Source of the DNA: an uncultured Chitinophaga sp.
GTDB taxonomy: Bacteria > Bacteroidota > Bacteroidia > Chitinophagales > Chitinophagaceae
NCBI RefSeq assembly: GCF_937898475.1
Contig: NZ_CALEJS010000015.1
Location: 310,001-374,000, forward strand
Reading direction: 5' to 3'
DNA: 64,000 nucleotides
This document shows, one piece after another, positions 48,638-57,342 of this stretch. Numbering within the stretch: the stretch's first letter is position 1; every line of letters begins with the position of its first letter. Below the pieces are notes generated by a model. It did no database searches, was not told the DNA's origin, and saw only the letters and a program-made list of their open reading frames with translations. A program made the position numbers and the translations under genes.

Positions 48638-51600
48638 ATGCCGGAGATTCCACTTCAGAAGATACAGAAATTATTGGTAGCCAACCGGGGCGAGATTGCA
48701 GTCAGGGTACTGCGGGCAGCAGCAGAGCTGCGGATACGTACAGTCGCCATCTTTACTTACGAAGATCGTTATTCACTGCACCGCTATAAAGCGGATGAGG
48801 CCTACCAGATAGGCAAAGACGATGAGCCCCTTAAACCTTATCTCGACATTGAAGGGATTATCCACCTGGCCAGAGAGAACCAGGTAGATGCGATCCATCC
48901 CGGTTATGGGTTCCTCAGCGAGAACGTGCAATTTGCCAGGCGCTGCCGGGAAGAAGGCATCATCTTCATTGGCCCCACTCCTGAAGTGATGGCGCAGCTG
49001 GGCGATAAAGTTGCTGCCAAAGCGCTTGCCCGCGCCGCCAATGTTCCCCTGATCGAAGACAGCCAGGTGAAGCTGGATAGTGTGGCTGTTGCTCAGCAGG
49101 AGGCCGCCCGTATAGGTTTTCCCGTTATGCTGAAGGCGGCAGCCGGTGGCGGCGGCCGCGGTATGCGCGTGGTGCACGATGCCTCCTCGCTGGAAAAGTC
49201 TTTTACAGAAGCCCGCAGCGAAGCGGCCAAAGCTTTTGGCGATGATACCATCTTCATTGAGAAATTCATTGAAGAGCCCAAACATATTGAAGTGCAGCTG
49301 ATGGGAGATAACCACGGCAATATTGTTCACCTGTATGAACGCGATTGTTCCGTGCAGCGCCGTTTCCAGAAAGTGGTGGAAATAGCGCCCAGTCCCAACC
49401 TGCCGGAAGAAACACGCTCAGCCATATACGAATATGCGCTGCGCCTGGCCCGTAAGGTGAACTACAACAATGTAGGCACCGTAGAGTTCCTGGTAGACCG
49501 CAATAACAATATATACTTCATCGAGGTGAACCCCCGTATACAGGTAGAGCATACCGTTACGGAAGAGGTAACCGGCATCGATATTGTACGATCTCAGATA
49601 CTGATCGCTCAGGGCCACCAGCTGAGCGATCCTGAGATCTTCCTGAAAGGGCAGGAAGATGTAAAGCTGAACGGTTTTGCGGTACAGTGCCGCATCACCA
49701 CCGAAGACCCGGAGAATAATTTCACGCCTGATTACGGTACCGTTATCGCTTACCGCAATGCCGGCGGTTTCGGCATCCGCCTGGATGAAGGCAGCACTTA
49801 TTCCGGCGTAAAGATCTCGCCCTTCTTCGATTCCATGCTGGTGAAGGTAACCGCCTGGGGCCGTACGCTGTCCGGCGCTTCCGCCCGCCTGCACAGAACC
49901 CTGCGTGAGTTCAGGATCCGCGGTGTGAAGACCAACATCCGGTTCCTGGAAAATGTGATCACGCACGATACCTTCCGTAAAGGCACCTGTACGGTGAGCT
50001 TTATCGACAAGCACCCCGAACTGTTCAAGCTGTCGCAGATACGCGACCGCGGCACCAAAACCCTGCTGTACCTGGCAGATGTAACGGTGAACGGTCATCC
50101 GGATGTGAAGGTCAAAGATCCCAACAAGCGTTTCCGCATTCCGCAGATACCCTCGGCCAACCGCATGCAGCCCTTTCCCGAAGGCAGCAAAGACCGCCTG
50201 GAAAAACTGGGCAGGGATGAATTTACCCGCTGGCTGCGGAATGAGAAACCCGTGTATTTCACAGATACGACCTTCCGCGACGCGCATCAGAGCCTGCTGG
50301 CCACCCGCGTGCGCACCAAGGATATTATGGCCGTAGCAGAAGGTTATGCGCGCAACAACCCGCAGCTGTTCTCCATGGAAGTATGGGGCGGGGCTACCTT
50401 CGATGTGTCTATGCGCTTCCTGCATGAATGTCCCTGGAAGCGCCTGCAGCAGATCCGTGCCGCCATGCCCAACCTGCTGCTGCAGATGCTGTTCCGCGGC
50501 GCTAACGCCGTAGGCTACTCGGCGTATCCCGAGAACCTTATCGCCAAATTCATTGAGAAGAGCGCTGAGAACGGGATAGACGTGTTCCGCATCTTCGATT
50601 CGCTGAACTGGGTAGATGCCATGTCGCCCAGCATCCGCTTTGTACGGGAATATACCCCTGCTTTGGCGCAGGCAGCCATCAGCTACACCGGCGATATACT
50701 GAATAAAGAGAACAAAAAATATACGCTGCAATATTATATCGACCTGGCCAAACGCCTGGAAGATGCAGGCGCTCACATGCTGGCGGTAAAAGATATGGCA
50801 GGCCTGCTGAAACCACAGGCGGCAACGGTATTGATCAGCGCCCTGCGCGAGGCCGTACAGCTGCCGGTGGTACTGCATACGCATGATACCTCCTCCGTGC
50901 AGGCGGCTACCTACCTGAAGGCCATAGAGGCAGGGGTGAACGTGGTGGACTGCGCCATTGCCTCCCTCAGCGGACTCACCTCTCAGCCTAACCTGAACGC
51001 CATGGTGGCCATTATGCAGGGCCATGAAAGAGGGCAGGCCATGAACCTGGCTTCGCTCAATGAATACAGCAATTATTGGGAGGATGTAAGAGAATTCTAT
51101 TATCCTTTCGAATCTGATATGAAAGCGGGCACCGCCCAGATCTATGAGAATGAGATCCCCGGCGGACAATACTCCAACCTTCGCCAACAGGCAGAATCAT
51201 TGGGACTGGGCGCCCAGCTGGAAACGATCAAGAAGAACTACGCCGTGGTGAACCAGCTGTTCGGCGATATTGTAAAAGTAACGCCCAGCTCTAAAGTGGT
51301 GGGTGATATGGCGCTGTTCATGACGGCCAATAATCTTACCGCTGAGGAAGTGCTGGATGAAAGCCGTAACCTGGCCTTCCCGGCTTCGGTAACAGGGTTC
51401 TTCCGCGGTGATCTGGGCATCCCGCACGGTGGTTTCCCCGAGCAGCTGCAGCGCATTGTACTGAAAGGAGAGAAGCCGCTGAACGGCAAACCCAATGCGC
51501 ATCTGGCGCCGGTGGATTTTGACAGTGATTTTGCCGCCTTCCAGCTGAAGTACCCGCTGGCAGAGTTCCTGGATTATCTCAGCTATCATATGTTCCCCAA

Positions 51601-52093
51601 GGTGTTTGATGAGTACTATCATCATGCGATGGTGTACGGCAACGTGGAAGCCATTCCAACACCGGCTTTCTTTTACGGGCTGAAGCTGGGAGAAGAGATA
51701 CTGGTTACCCTGGGCAAAGGCAAGACCATCATCGTGAAACTGCTGTATGTACAGCCGGCAGACGAAAATGGTATGCGTACCGTGGTGTTTGAGCTGAACG
51801 GCTATACGCGCCGCGTACAGGTAAGAGATCATTCCGTAGCCAGCCTCGTGCCGGTGAACAGGAAAGTGATTAACCCTGAACAGGAAATTGGTGCGCCCCT
51901 GCAGGGCAAGCTGTCCAAACTGCTGGTAAGGGCAGGAGATTTCGTCTCCGGCAATACGCCCCTGTTCATTATTGAAGCCATGAAAATGGAAACTACGGTA
52001 ACGGCTACGCGCAGCACAAAAATAAAAGCCATCCATCTGCCGGAAGGCACTATGGTGCAGCAGGATGATGTGGTGGTGGAACTGGATAGCTAG
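48638..52093 (+). CDS. pyc: Pyruvate carboxylase
   Basis: A 1151-residue multi-domain biotin enzyme that carboxylates pyruvate to oxaloacetate, refilling the TCA cycle. The biotin carboxylase domain starts KLLVANRGEIAVRVLRAA and has the ATP loop KAAAGGGGRGM and NPRIQVEHTVTEE. The carboxyltransferase domain (TDTTFRDAHQSLLATRVRT to VLHTHDTSSVQA with metal-binding residues) follows at about 540-810. The C-terminal biotinyl domain has EAMKMET with the biotin lysine at about 1116. All domains are on one chain, the alpha4 type. Start ATG 48638. bioD in this window makes a biotin precursor. Confidence 0.96.
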   Translation: MPEIPLQKIQKLLVANRGEIAVRVLRAAAELRIRTVAIFTYEDRYSLHRYKADEAYQIGKDDEPLKPYLDIEGIIHLARENQVDAIHPGYGFLSENVQFARRCREEGIIFIGPTPEVMAQLGDKVAAKALARAANVPLIEDSQVKLDSVAVAQQEAARIGFPVMLKAAAGGGGRGMRVVHDASSLEKSFTEARSEAAKAFGDDTIFIEKFIEEPKHIEVQLMGDNHGNIVHLYERDCSVQRRFQKVVEIAPSPNLPEETRSAIYEYALRLARKVNYNNVGTVEFLVDRNNNIYFIEVNPRIQVEHTVTEEVTGIDIVRSQILIAQGHQLSDPEIFLKGQEDVKLNGFAVQCRITTEDPENNFTPDYGTVIAYRNAGGFGIRLDEGSTYSGVKISPFFDSMLVKVTAWGRTLSGASARLHRTLREFRIRGVKTNIRFLENVITHDTFRKGTCTVSFIDKHPELFKLSQIRDRGTKTLLYLADVTVNGHPDVKVKDPNKRFRIPQIPSANRMQPFPEGSKDRLEKLGRDEFTRWLRNEKPVYFTDTTFRDAHQSLLATRVRTKDIMAVAEGYARNNPQLFSMEVWGGATFDVSMRFLHECPWKRLQQIRAAMPNLLLQMLFRGANAVGYSAYPENLIAKFIEKSAENGIDVFRIFDSLNWVDAMSPSIRFVREYTPALAQAAISYTGDILNKENKKYTLQYYIDLAKRLEDAGAHMLAVKDMAGLLKPQAATVLISALREAVQLPVVLHTHDTSSVQAATYLKAIEAGVNVVDCAIASLSGLTSQPNLNAMVAIMQGHERGQAMNLASLNEYSNYWEDVREFYYPFESDMKAGTAQIYENEIPGGQYSNLRQQAESLGLGAQLETIKKNYAVVNQLFGDIVKVTPSSKVVGDMALFMTANNLTAEEVLDESRNLAFPASVTGFFRGDLGIPHGGFPEQLQRIVLKGEKPLNGKPNAHLAPVDFDSDFAAFQLKYPLAEFLDYLSYHMFPKVFDEYYHHAMVYGNVEAIPTPAFFYGLKLGEEILVTLGKGKTIIVKLLYVQPADENGMRTVVFELNGYTRRVQVRDHSVASLVPVNRKVINPEQEIGAPLQGKLSKLLVRAGDFVSGNTPLFIIEAMKMETTVTATRSTKIKAIHLPEGTMVQQDDVVVELDS

Positions 52094-52118
52094 CTGCTGG
52101 CTGTTAGCTTTCAGCTGT
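52092..52118. repeat. AGCTGTTAGC-family single arm
   Basis: TAGCTGCTGGCTGTTAGC followed by TTCAGCTGTTAGC, directly after the pyc stop codon. Confidence 0.5.
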
Positions 52119-52133
52119 TAGCGATTGAAGGGA

Positions 52134-52195
52134 AGTCGTTAGTTGTTGGGTAATGGAGGTGTGATGGCATCCTCCATTAGTGACAACTAACGACT
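52134..52195. terminator. Large hairpin between convergent genes, possible bidirectional terminator
   Basis: AGTCGTTAGTTGT (52134-52146) faces ACAACTAACGACT (52183-52195) and, inside, TAATGGAGG faces CCTCCATTA. TATTTTACTTTT follows on the plus side. It lies between pyc and the convergent oxidase. It resembles the dispersed inverted elements in shape. Confidence 0.55.
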
Positions 52196-52220
52196 ATTTT
52201 ACTTTTAACTTTTAAGTGGC

Positions 52221-53876
52221 TCAGGCTTCCTGGCCTACAGCTTTTCCGGCTTTAACGGATTTGCCGAGGAGGGCCGCCAGCATGAGGTCTGCTGTCTGAA
52301 GGGCGCCTTCTACCCAGCCCTGTGCATCAGAATAGGCTTCGCCGCAGATATACATGGGGCAATCGGCTAAAGGGTGCACGATCTTGTCACGTACTTCCCA
52401 GCTTTTTACACCAATATTCCAGCTATTCCATCCGCCGCCATAGGGATCTTCACCCCAGTCGCGGAAGGCCGCGCTTTTCACCGCCGGTGTATAGCTCAGG
52501 TTATGCATTTGGGCCAGCTGGCGGGCTATTTCATCTACCATACGGCGGGGAGCCTGGTATTGTTCCCAGCGCTGGTTCAGCCCGTTCTGCACACCATTGC
52601 CGGATGCAGGTGCCTTATCATCCTCACCTACAAAAGGATCTGCCAGCAGCGGGTGAGAGCGGCCCTGCAGCCAGGTGGCGCCGCGTTGGGGGCGGAGCCC
52701 GTCCCAGAAGCCGATGTTGGCGCCATCGTCATAGCTGGCCAGCAGCATGGCGCGTCCGCTTACAGCGGCATTACCCTTGTAGTTGGGCCAGTAGTACACC
52801 TGGCGTATAGGCAGATCCGTTACGGAGCGGCCGGATTGAACGGGTACAAATTTGCCGTCGGCGCCTGTGTAGCCGGATATCCTCCACCAGGGATTGTCGT
52901 AAGTGGTGAACAGTTTAAAGAGGGGGCGCGGCGTAACGCTGCCGGTGAGCGCTTTGATGTCCTGCAGCAGCGGACTATTGGGCGCCAGCAGGTCCAGCGC
53001 ACGGCGGGGCATGGCCAGTATCAGTTTGCCTGCGTTGATCACGGTACCGTTGTTGAAGGTCAGCTCAAACTGGTTGTCCGTCCATACAAATCCGCGCAGC
53101 TGCTGGTTAAGCCGGATCTCGCCACCGCCTTTTTCAAAGAAAGCCCCCAGGGTGATGGGCACCTGCTGAAAGCCGTTGCAAAAGCCTTTGTACTGCGGCG
53201 AGATGCCAAAGTCTGAAAGGTACCAGGGAATAGCATCCGCTGCGTTCCAGTTCACCAGGGTGGAATCATAGCCGCCGGCGTCCATGCTGAACTGGTAGGC
53301 TTCGCTGCTGATCACGCGGTACAGCAGGTTCCAGAAGCCCCACTGGTACAGGGGGATATCGTCGAAGGCAGCGTGTTTGCACATTTCCCTGCGCTGATCT
53401 TCCGTGAGGCCGGTGTCTGTGATACCGGGCACGATCTGTTCAATGGCATTCACGATAATGGTACCGGGACCGTTCCCTTTATCGAGGAAAGAAAGGTTGT
53501 AGGGCACTTTATCGGGACGGGTGGTGAAATCGATCAGGCGCAGGAATTCGCCGCGCAGGAAGGCGAGGTTCTGGTTTTCATCCACAGGGAATTTATAGGT
53601 CTCGATCTGCTCATTGGGGGGCAGCTGGCTGTTGAGATCCTTGATCAGTCCAACGATCCTGAACTGGTTGTTCTCCAGGATGCGCATGCCGCCCAATTCG
53701 GCCACCATATCCGGGATGTTGGGTGGTTTTACGGAGAGTAAGCGGCCGCCAATGTGATCGCTGCCTTCAAAAACAACGATCTTTTTACCGGGAAGGTCCT
53801 GTTGCAGTTTCCAGGCGCTGTAAAGACCGGAAACGCCGCCGCCTATAATGGCGATGTCAATTTGTTCGTTAGCCAT
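52221..53876 (-). CDS. FAD-dependent amine/amino-acid oxidase
   Basis: A 551-residue flavoprotein. The FAD-binding dinucleotide fold is at the N-terminus (IAIIGGGVSGLYSAWKL, then VVFEGSDHIGGRLLS), and the C-terminal part has the oxidase-type CGEAYSDAQGWVEGAL stretch for flavin contact. The family includes L-amino-acid and polyamine oxidases (monoamine-oxidase superfamily), and the substrate is unknown. Start ATG 53876 (MANEQIDIAIIGGG). The longer frame reads through the preceding pseudogene in another frame. The truncated ThDP enzyme gene lies directly upstream on the same strand, which suggests both were once one pathway. Confidence 0.82.
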   Translation of the reverse strand: MANEQIDIAIIGGGVSGLYSAWKLQQDLPGKKIVVFEGSDHIGGRLLSVKPPNIPDMVAELGGMRILENNQFRIVGLIKDLNSQLPPNEQIETYKFPVDENQNLAFLRGEFLRLIDFTTRPDKVPYNLSFLDKGNGPGTIIVNAIEQIVPGITDTGLTEDQRREMCKHAAFDDIPLYQWGFWNLLYRVISSEAYQFSMDAGGYDSTLVNWNAADAIPWYLSDFGISPQYKGFCNGFQQVPITLGAFFEKGGGEIRLNQQLRGFVWTDNQFELTFNNGTVINAGKLILAMPRRALDLLAPNSPLLQDIKALTGSVTPRPLFKLFTTYDNPWWRISGYTGADGKFVPVQSGRSVTDLPIRQVYYWPNYKGNAAVSGRAMLLASYDDGANIGFWDGLRPQRGATWLQGRSHPLLADPFVGEDDKAPASGNGVQNGLNQRWEQYQAPRRMVDEIARQLAQMHNLSYTPAVKSAAFRDWGEDPYGGGWNSWNIGVKSWEVRDKIVHPLADCPMYICGEAYSDAQGWVEGALQTADLMLAALLGKSVKAGKAVGQEA

Positions 53877-53886
53877 GACAATTGGT

Positions 53887-54237
53887 TTAAAAGATGGAGG
53901 GAATATTGCTGTAAGCAAAGAATGACCAGCGGCATTGCCGGGCGGCAGGCATTGAACAGGTGCCGATGCTGTGGGCGATGCCGGGTGTAACATGCACTAC
54001 CAGTACGCCCGGTTTGCCGGTCATACGGGCAGAGCCGATGTCCGCGCCGATAGCAATGTTTTCATGGAGGCCTTCAATGTACCGCACGCCGTTTTCGGGG
54101 TAGGAGGTGCCGTCAATAATAGGGATCTCATTGGTGCCGGGCACGCCGAAGATGTAATGAATGCCGAGGTCGCTCAGCGCGTCGGACACGTAATCGCGTG
54201 CCCGGTGGTCAGGCCTGGCAGTCTGCTGTTTTTCCAT
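53887..54237 (-). pseudogene. Truncated ThDP-dependent enzyme (N-terminal domain remnant)
   Basis: The frame encodes the N-terminal pyrimidine-binding region of acetolactate-synthase/benzoylformate-decarboxylase-type enzymes: DYVSDALSDLGIHYIFGVPGTNEIP, then the Glu of RYIEGLHENIAIGADIGSA and KPGVLVVHVTPGIAHSIG. After SIG the reading shifts: another frame gives HLFNACRPAMPLVILCLQQYS, the expected continuation (cf. NLFNA..G.PLVV..GQQ). The gene then ends near the oxidase start. Full enzymes have about 550 residues, so about 430 are missing. It is a frameshifted, deleted relic, adjoining the oxidase gene by 10 bp. Confidence 0.75.
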
Positions 54238-54518
54238 AAAAGTGTGTTTTTGTTCTTTAAGTGGTTATCATGATGTAATAGCTGTTTTGAGCCGGGGATG
54301 TAAAACGTCCATAGTTGATGGTCTGTCGTTCTTGATTCATAGCGTGGCCATTATGCTGTGTATTGGTTCATAAGATAGTGTGGCACGGATGGTGGTGTTG
54401 CATTTCCGTGGACTGTTAAATATAACAAAATAGCATGGGAGTGGTTGTGGGGGACATAAAAAAAGCGCCTTTATTAACAAAAGGCGCTTTGGCTTATAAA
54501 TAACAGTAGGTTCGTTGC
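54238..54518. other. Gap between the ThDP relic and ndk
   Basis: 281 bp holding the ndk terminator at its right end (54455-54490). The rest is plain, with no further gene or repeat seen. Confidence 0.6.
54455..54490 (-). terminator. Intrinsic terminator of ndk
   Basis: On the minus strand AAAGCGCCTTT, a TGTTAAT loop and AAAGGCGCTTT form an 11-bp stem followed by TTTTATG. It stands 29 bp after the ndk stop. Confidence 0.85.
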
Positions 54519-54935
54519 TTAGAATTTCTCCAGGCCGCTGAAGAAGAAGCTGCCTTCTATTTCAGCATTCTCATCAGAATCGGAACCGTGCACGGCGTTA
54601 CGGCCTACGGATTCTGCATACAGCTTGCGGATCGTGCCTTCTTCGGCATTAGCCGGGTTGGTAGCGCCGATGAGTTTGCGGAAATCTTCCACCGCATTGG
54701 CTTTTTCCAGGATGGCAGCTACGATATGGCCGCTGCTCATGAATTCAACCAGTTCGCCGTAGAAAGGCCTTTCTTTATGCACTGCATAAAATTCGCCTGC
54801 TTTCTCAGCAGATAACCTGGTCATTTTGAGTGCTACAATACGGAAGCCGGCGGCGTTAATTTTTTCCAGTATTGCGCCAATGTGCCCGTTTGCCACAGCA
54901 TCAGGCTTAATCATCGTAAATGTTCTGTTGCCCAT
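54519..54935 (-). CDS. ndk: Nucleoside diphosphate kinase
   Basis: A 138-residue cytoplasmic enzyme that equilibrates nucleoside di- and triphosphates through a phospho-histidine. NRTFTMIKPDAV at the N-terminus and the active-site block RNAVHGSDSDENAEIE with His116 are diagnostic. Length is normal for the bacterial enzyme. It ends with an intrinsic terminator. The start region meets a heptamer element. Start ATG 54935. Confidence 0.96.
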   Translation of the reverse strand: MGNRTFTMIKPDAVANGHIGAILEKINAAGFRIVALKMTRLSAEKAGEFYAVHKERPFYGELVEFMSSGHIVAAILEKANAVEDFRKLIGATNPANAEEGTIRKLYAESVGRNAVHGSDSDENAEIEGSFFFSGLEKF

Positions 54936-54942
54936 AATATTT

Positions 54943-55175
54943 TAAAATTCCAAATTCCAGAATCCAAATTCCAAAGGGGAAGTTTTGTCCCTTTGGTTAG
55001 TTTGGGGCACAAAGTTCAAATTCCTAATGCTAAATTCCAAATTCCGGAATCCAAATTCCAAATTCCAAATACCAAATGCTAAATTCCCGTTTATAGTCCG
55101 GAAATCTCCGCTCTTTTGGAATTTGGAATTTGGTATTTGGAATTTAACCTCAGGAATTTGGAATTTGGAATTTTA
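54943..55175. repeat. GGAATTT-family inverted element (copy n), compound
   Basis: Several CCAAATT/CCAGAAT runs (54945-54976, 55017-55086) face TTTGGAATTTGGAATTTGGTATTTGG (55116-55142) and a further right arm to 55175. AATCTCCGC precedes the main right arm. An inner piece (AAAGGGGAAGTTTTGTCCCTTT) makes a small hairpin. It fills the gap between divergent ndk and nrnA. Confidence 0.8.
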
Positions 55176-55241
55176 TAAAGAACTTCGCACTTCGTTTTTA
55201 GTTGACACATAACAATATTTTAACATCCGCTTAATCTTGGT

Positions 55242-56246
55242 ATGAAGCCGATCGAGGAAATCAAGCCTTTGCTGGAAAGCCCTAAGAAGGTGGTGGTTAC
55301 AATGCATCAGAAACCCGATGCAGACGCAATGGGCTCTTCATTGGCGATGTACCATTACCTGCGCCAGAAAGGACACGAAGTAACCGTTATCTCTCCCACT
55401 AATTTCCCGGATTTTCTGAAATGGATGCCGGGGGCCGAGCTGGTCCTTGATTTTGAGTCTATGCAGGAGAAGGCTATGAGCGCGCTGGAAGGCATTGATC
55501 TCCTGTTTTGCCTGGATTTCAATGCATTGTACCGCACCAAGGCCATGGCGCCCCACCTGGAGCAGCTGAAATGCACTAAAATACTGATAGACCATCACTT
55601 AGAGCCGCAACCCGGATTTGATTATGGCGTTAGCGACACAGCGGCGTCTTCTACTGCTCAGCTGGTGTATGAAACGCTTTATAAATTGGGAGAAGAGCAG
55701 TATATTACCAGCGAGATAGCGCAATGTATTTATGCGGGTACCATGACTGACACCGGGTCTTTCCGGTTCGCTTCTACTTCGGCCAGGGTGCACCGGATGG
55801 TAGCAGACCTGCTTGACCGTGGTTTAAAACACGAGCTGATCCACCAGGCCATTTATGATAATTTCCTGGAAAACCGCCTCCGTTTTATCGGCCACAGCCT
55901 GTTGCACCGTATGGAAGTATTCTATGAATACAATACCGCCATGATGGCCATTCCATATGCTGATCTCAAGCGCTTTGACCTGCAGACCGGGGATACGGAG
56001 GGACTGGTAAATTTCCTGCTGTCTATTCAGGGTATCAAGATGGCTGCCCTGATCATTGACAGAAGAGAGGAAATAAAGCTATCTTTCCGCTCCAAAGGCG
56101 ATTTTGACGTAAATACCTTTGCCCGTAAATATTTTGAAGGCGGAGGCCATTTTAACGCAGCCGGCGGCAGAAGCGCAGACTCACTTGAAAAGACCGTACA
56201 GCGTTTTATCAAGGCGGTGGAAGAGAATGAGGACCTGCTGCAATAG
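55242..56246 (+). CDS. nrnA: Bifunctional oligoribonuclease / PAP phosphatase NrnA
   Basis: A 334-residue DHH/DHHA1 phosphoesterase that degrades nano-RNA and dephosphorylates 3'-phosphoadenosine 5'-phosphate. It may also hydrolyse pApA, which links it to c-di-AMP turnover, and the synthase cdaA lies close by at 57343. The N-terminal motif HQKPDADAMGSSLAMY and the DHH core ILIDHHLEP hold the Mn ions, and the DHHA1 domain ends with GGGHFNAAGGRS. Start ATG 55242, 60 bp after the repeat element. Confidence 0.88.
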   Translation: MKPIEEIKPLLESPKKVVVTMHQKPDADAMGSSLAMYHYLRQKGHEVTVISPTNFPDFLKWMPGAELVLDFESMQEKAMSALEGIDLLFCLDFNALYRTKAMAPHLEQLKCTKILIDHHLEPQPGFDYGVSDTAASSTAQLVYETLYKLGEEQYITSEIAQCIYAGTMTDTGSFRFASTSARVHRMVADLLDRGLKHELIHQAIYDNFLENRLRFIGHSLLHRMEVFYEYNTAMMAIPYADLKRFDLQTGDTEGLVNFLLSIQGIKMAALIIDRREEIKLSFRSKGDFDVNTFARKYFEGGGHFNAAGGRSADSLEKTVQRFIKAVEENEDLLQ

Positions 56247-56248
56247 CC

Positions 56249-56340
56249 GGGAAGTTTGAATGTTTGGAAGTTTAAAAGTTTGACACGTTCGCGAAGGCGA
56301 CCTTCAAACCATCAAACTTTCAAACTGTGAACTTTGAACA
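56249..56340. repeat. GTTTGA-family inverted element
   Basis: GAAGTTTGAATGTTTGGAAG and AAAGTTTGA on the left face ACCTTCAAACC and AAACTTTCAAACT on the right. A CGTTCGCGAAGGCGACC hairpin is in the middle. It lies between nrnA and the FKBP gene. Confidence 0.65.
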
Positions 56341-56377
56341 ACGAAACTTTACCTATTAATACGTATAATACTCAGAG

Positions 56378-57241
56378 ATGAAAAGAAACAATCAGTTACT
56401 TGTTGCAGCATTAGGCCTGTTTATGGCCAGCTGCGGTACCGGCGGTGTCAAGAAAACACCCAATGGTGTAGAATACACCGTACACAAATCTGGCAGCGGT
56501 GCGCAGCTTAAGCTGGGCGATACGGTGCTGATGAACATTACTCAGCGTTTGAACGATTCCATCCTCGCAGAGTCCCGCAAACTGGTGGGCGCTCCTGTAC
56601 CGGTGCTGATCCAGAAATCAGTGAACAAGTATGACCTGATGGAAGGCCTGGCCCTGCTGAAAGAGGGCGACAGCGCTACCTTCATTATACCCTGGGATTC
56701 ATTACCCGAGCCTCGTCCGCCGTTCGGTAAAAAAGGCGACCAGATCAGGGTAACCTTCGCCGTTGATTACAAGTATTCTGCCAGCCAGCAGACTGCTAAA
56801 GACGAGAAGGTGATCAAGGAATACCTGGACAAGAACAAACTGAACGCAAATAAAACTGCTGAAGGCGTATATGTTGCAGTAAGCCAGAATGGTACAGGCG
56901 ACAAGCCCCATGAAGGCGACACCGTATTTGTACACTACACCGGTAAGCTGCTGAACGGCAAAACTTTTGATTCCAGCCTGGATTCTACCATGAGGCCCGG
57001 CATGCCGCTGGAACCTATCAAGTTCCCCATCGGCCAGGGTTTTGTGATCAAAGGCTGGGATGCCGGTATCGGCGCCCTGAACAAAGGTTCCAAAGCTACG
57101 CTGGTAATTCCTTCTGCACTGGCTTACGGCTTACAGGGAAGTCCCCCGGCTATCCCCGGTAACTCTGTACTGGTATTTGACGTACAACTGGTAGATGTTA
57201 AACCAGGTAAAGCGCCGGCTGCACCTGCTCCTGCTAAATAA
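56378..57241 (+). CDS. FKBP-type peptidyl-prolyl isomerase lipoprotein with a degenerate N-terminal copy
   Basis: A 287-residue exported lipoprotein: the signal ends in LFMASCG with a lipobox Cys. A first region (residues about 30-140) keeps an FKBP-like outline (LKLGDTVLMN, PVPVLIQKSV, EGLALLKEGDSATFIIPWDSLP) but lacks several key aromatic residues. The second domain, VFVHYTGKLLNGKTFDSSLDS to GWDAGIGALNKGSKATLVIPSALAYG, is a proper FKBP and should catalyse proline isomerisation in the periplasm. The last residues are Ala/Pro rich. A strong terminator follows. Start ATG 56378. Confidence 0.87.
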   Translation: MKRNNQLLVAALGLFMASCGTGGVKKTPNGVEYTVHKSGSGAQLKLGDTVLMNITQRLNDSILAESRKLVGAPVPVLIQKSVNKYDLMEGLALLKEGDSATFIIPWDSLPEPRPPFGKKGDQIRVTFAVDYKYSASQQTAKDEKVIKEYLDKNKLNANKTAEGVYVAVSQNGTGDKPHEGDTVFVHYTGKLLNGKTFDSSLDSTMRPGMPLEPIKFPIGQGFVIKGWDAGIGALNKGSKATLVIPSALAYGLQGSPPAIPGNSVLVFDVQLVDVKPGKAPAAPAPAK

Positions 57242-57264
57242 GGTAACTTAAAACAGATTAGTAT

Positions 57265-57310
57265 AAAAAGGAAAAGCGAAGTGATCCCCACTTCGCTTTT
57301 CCTTTTTTTA
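57265..57310. terminator. Bidirectional intrinsic terminator
   Basis: A 19-bp perfect stem: AAAAAGGAAAAGCGAAGTG (57265-57283) faces its exact complement at 57289-57307 with a 5-base loop. A and T runs on both flanks make it usable by both convergent genes, the FKBP gene and cdaA. Confidence 0.92.
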
Positions 57311-57342
57311 TAACAGTTAATTTCAGCCGGTGGCAGAACAGC

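Noticed and set aside
49418..51187. Long minus-strand frame (589 codons) opposite pyruvate carboxylase
   Set aside because: Shadow of the pyc codon usage. The plus-strand gene is certain and the antisense product has no family features.
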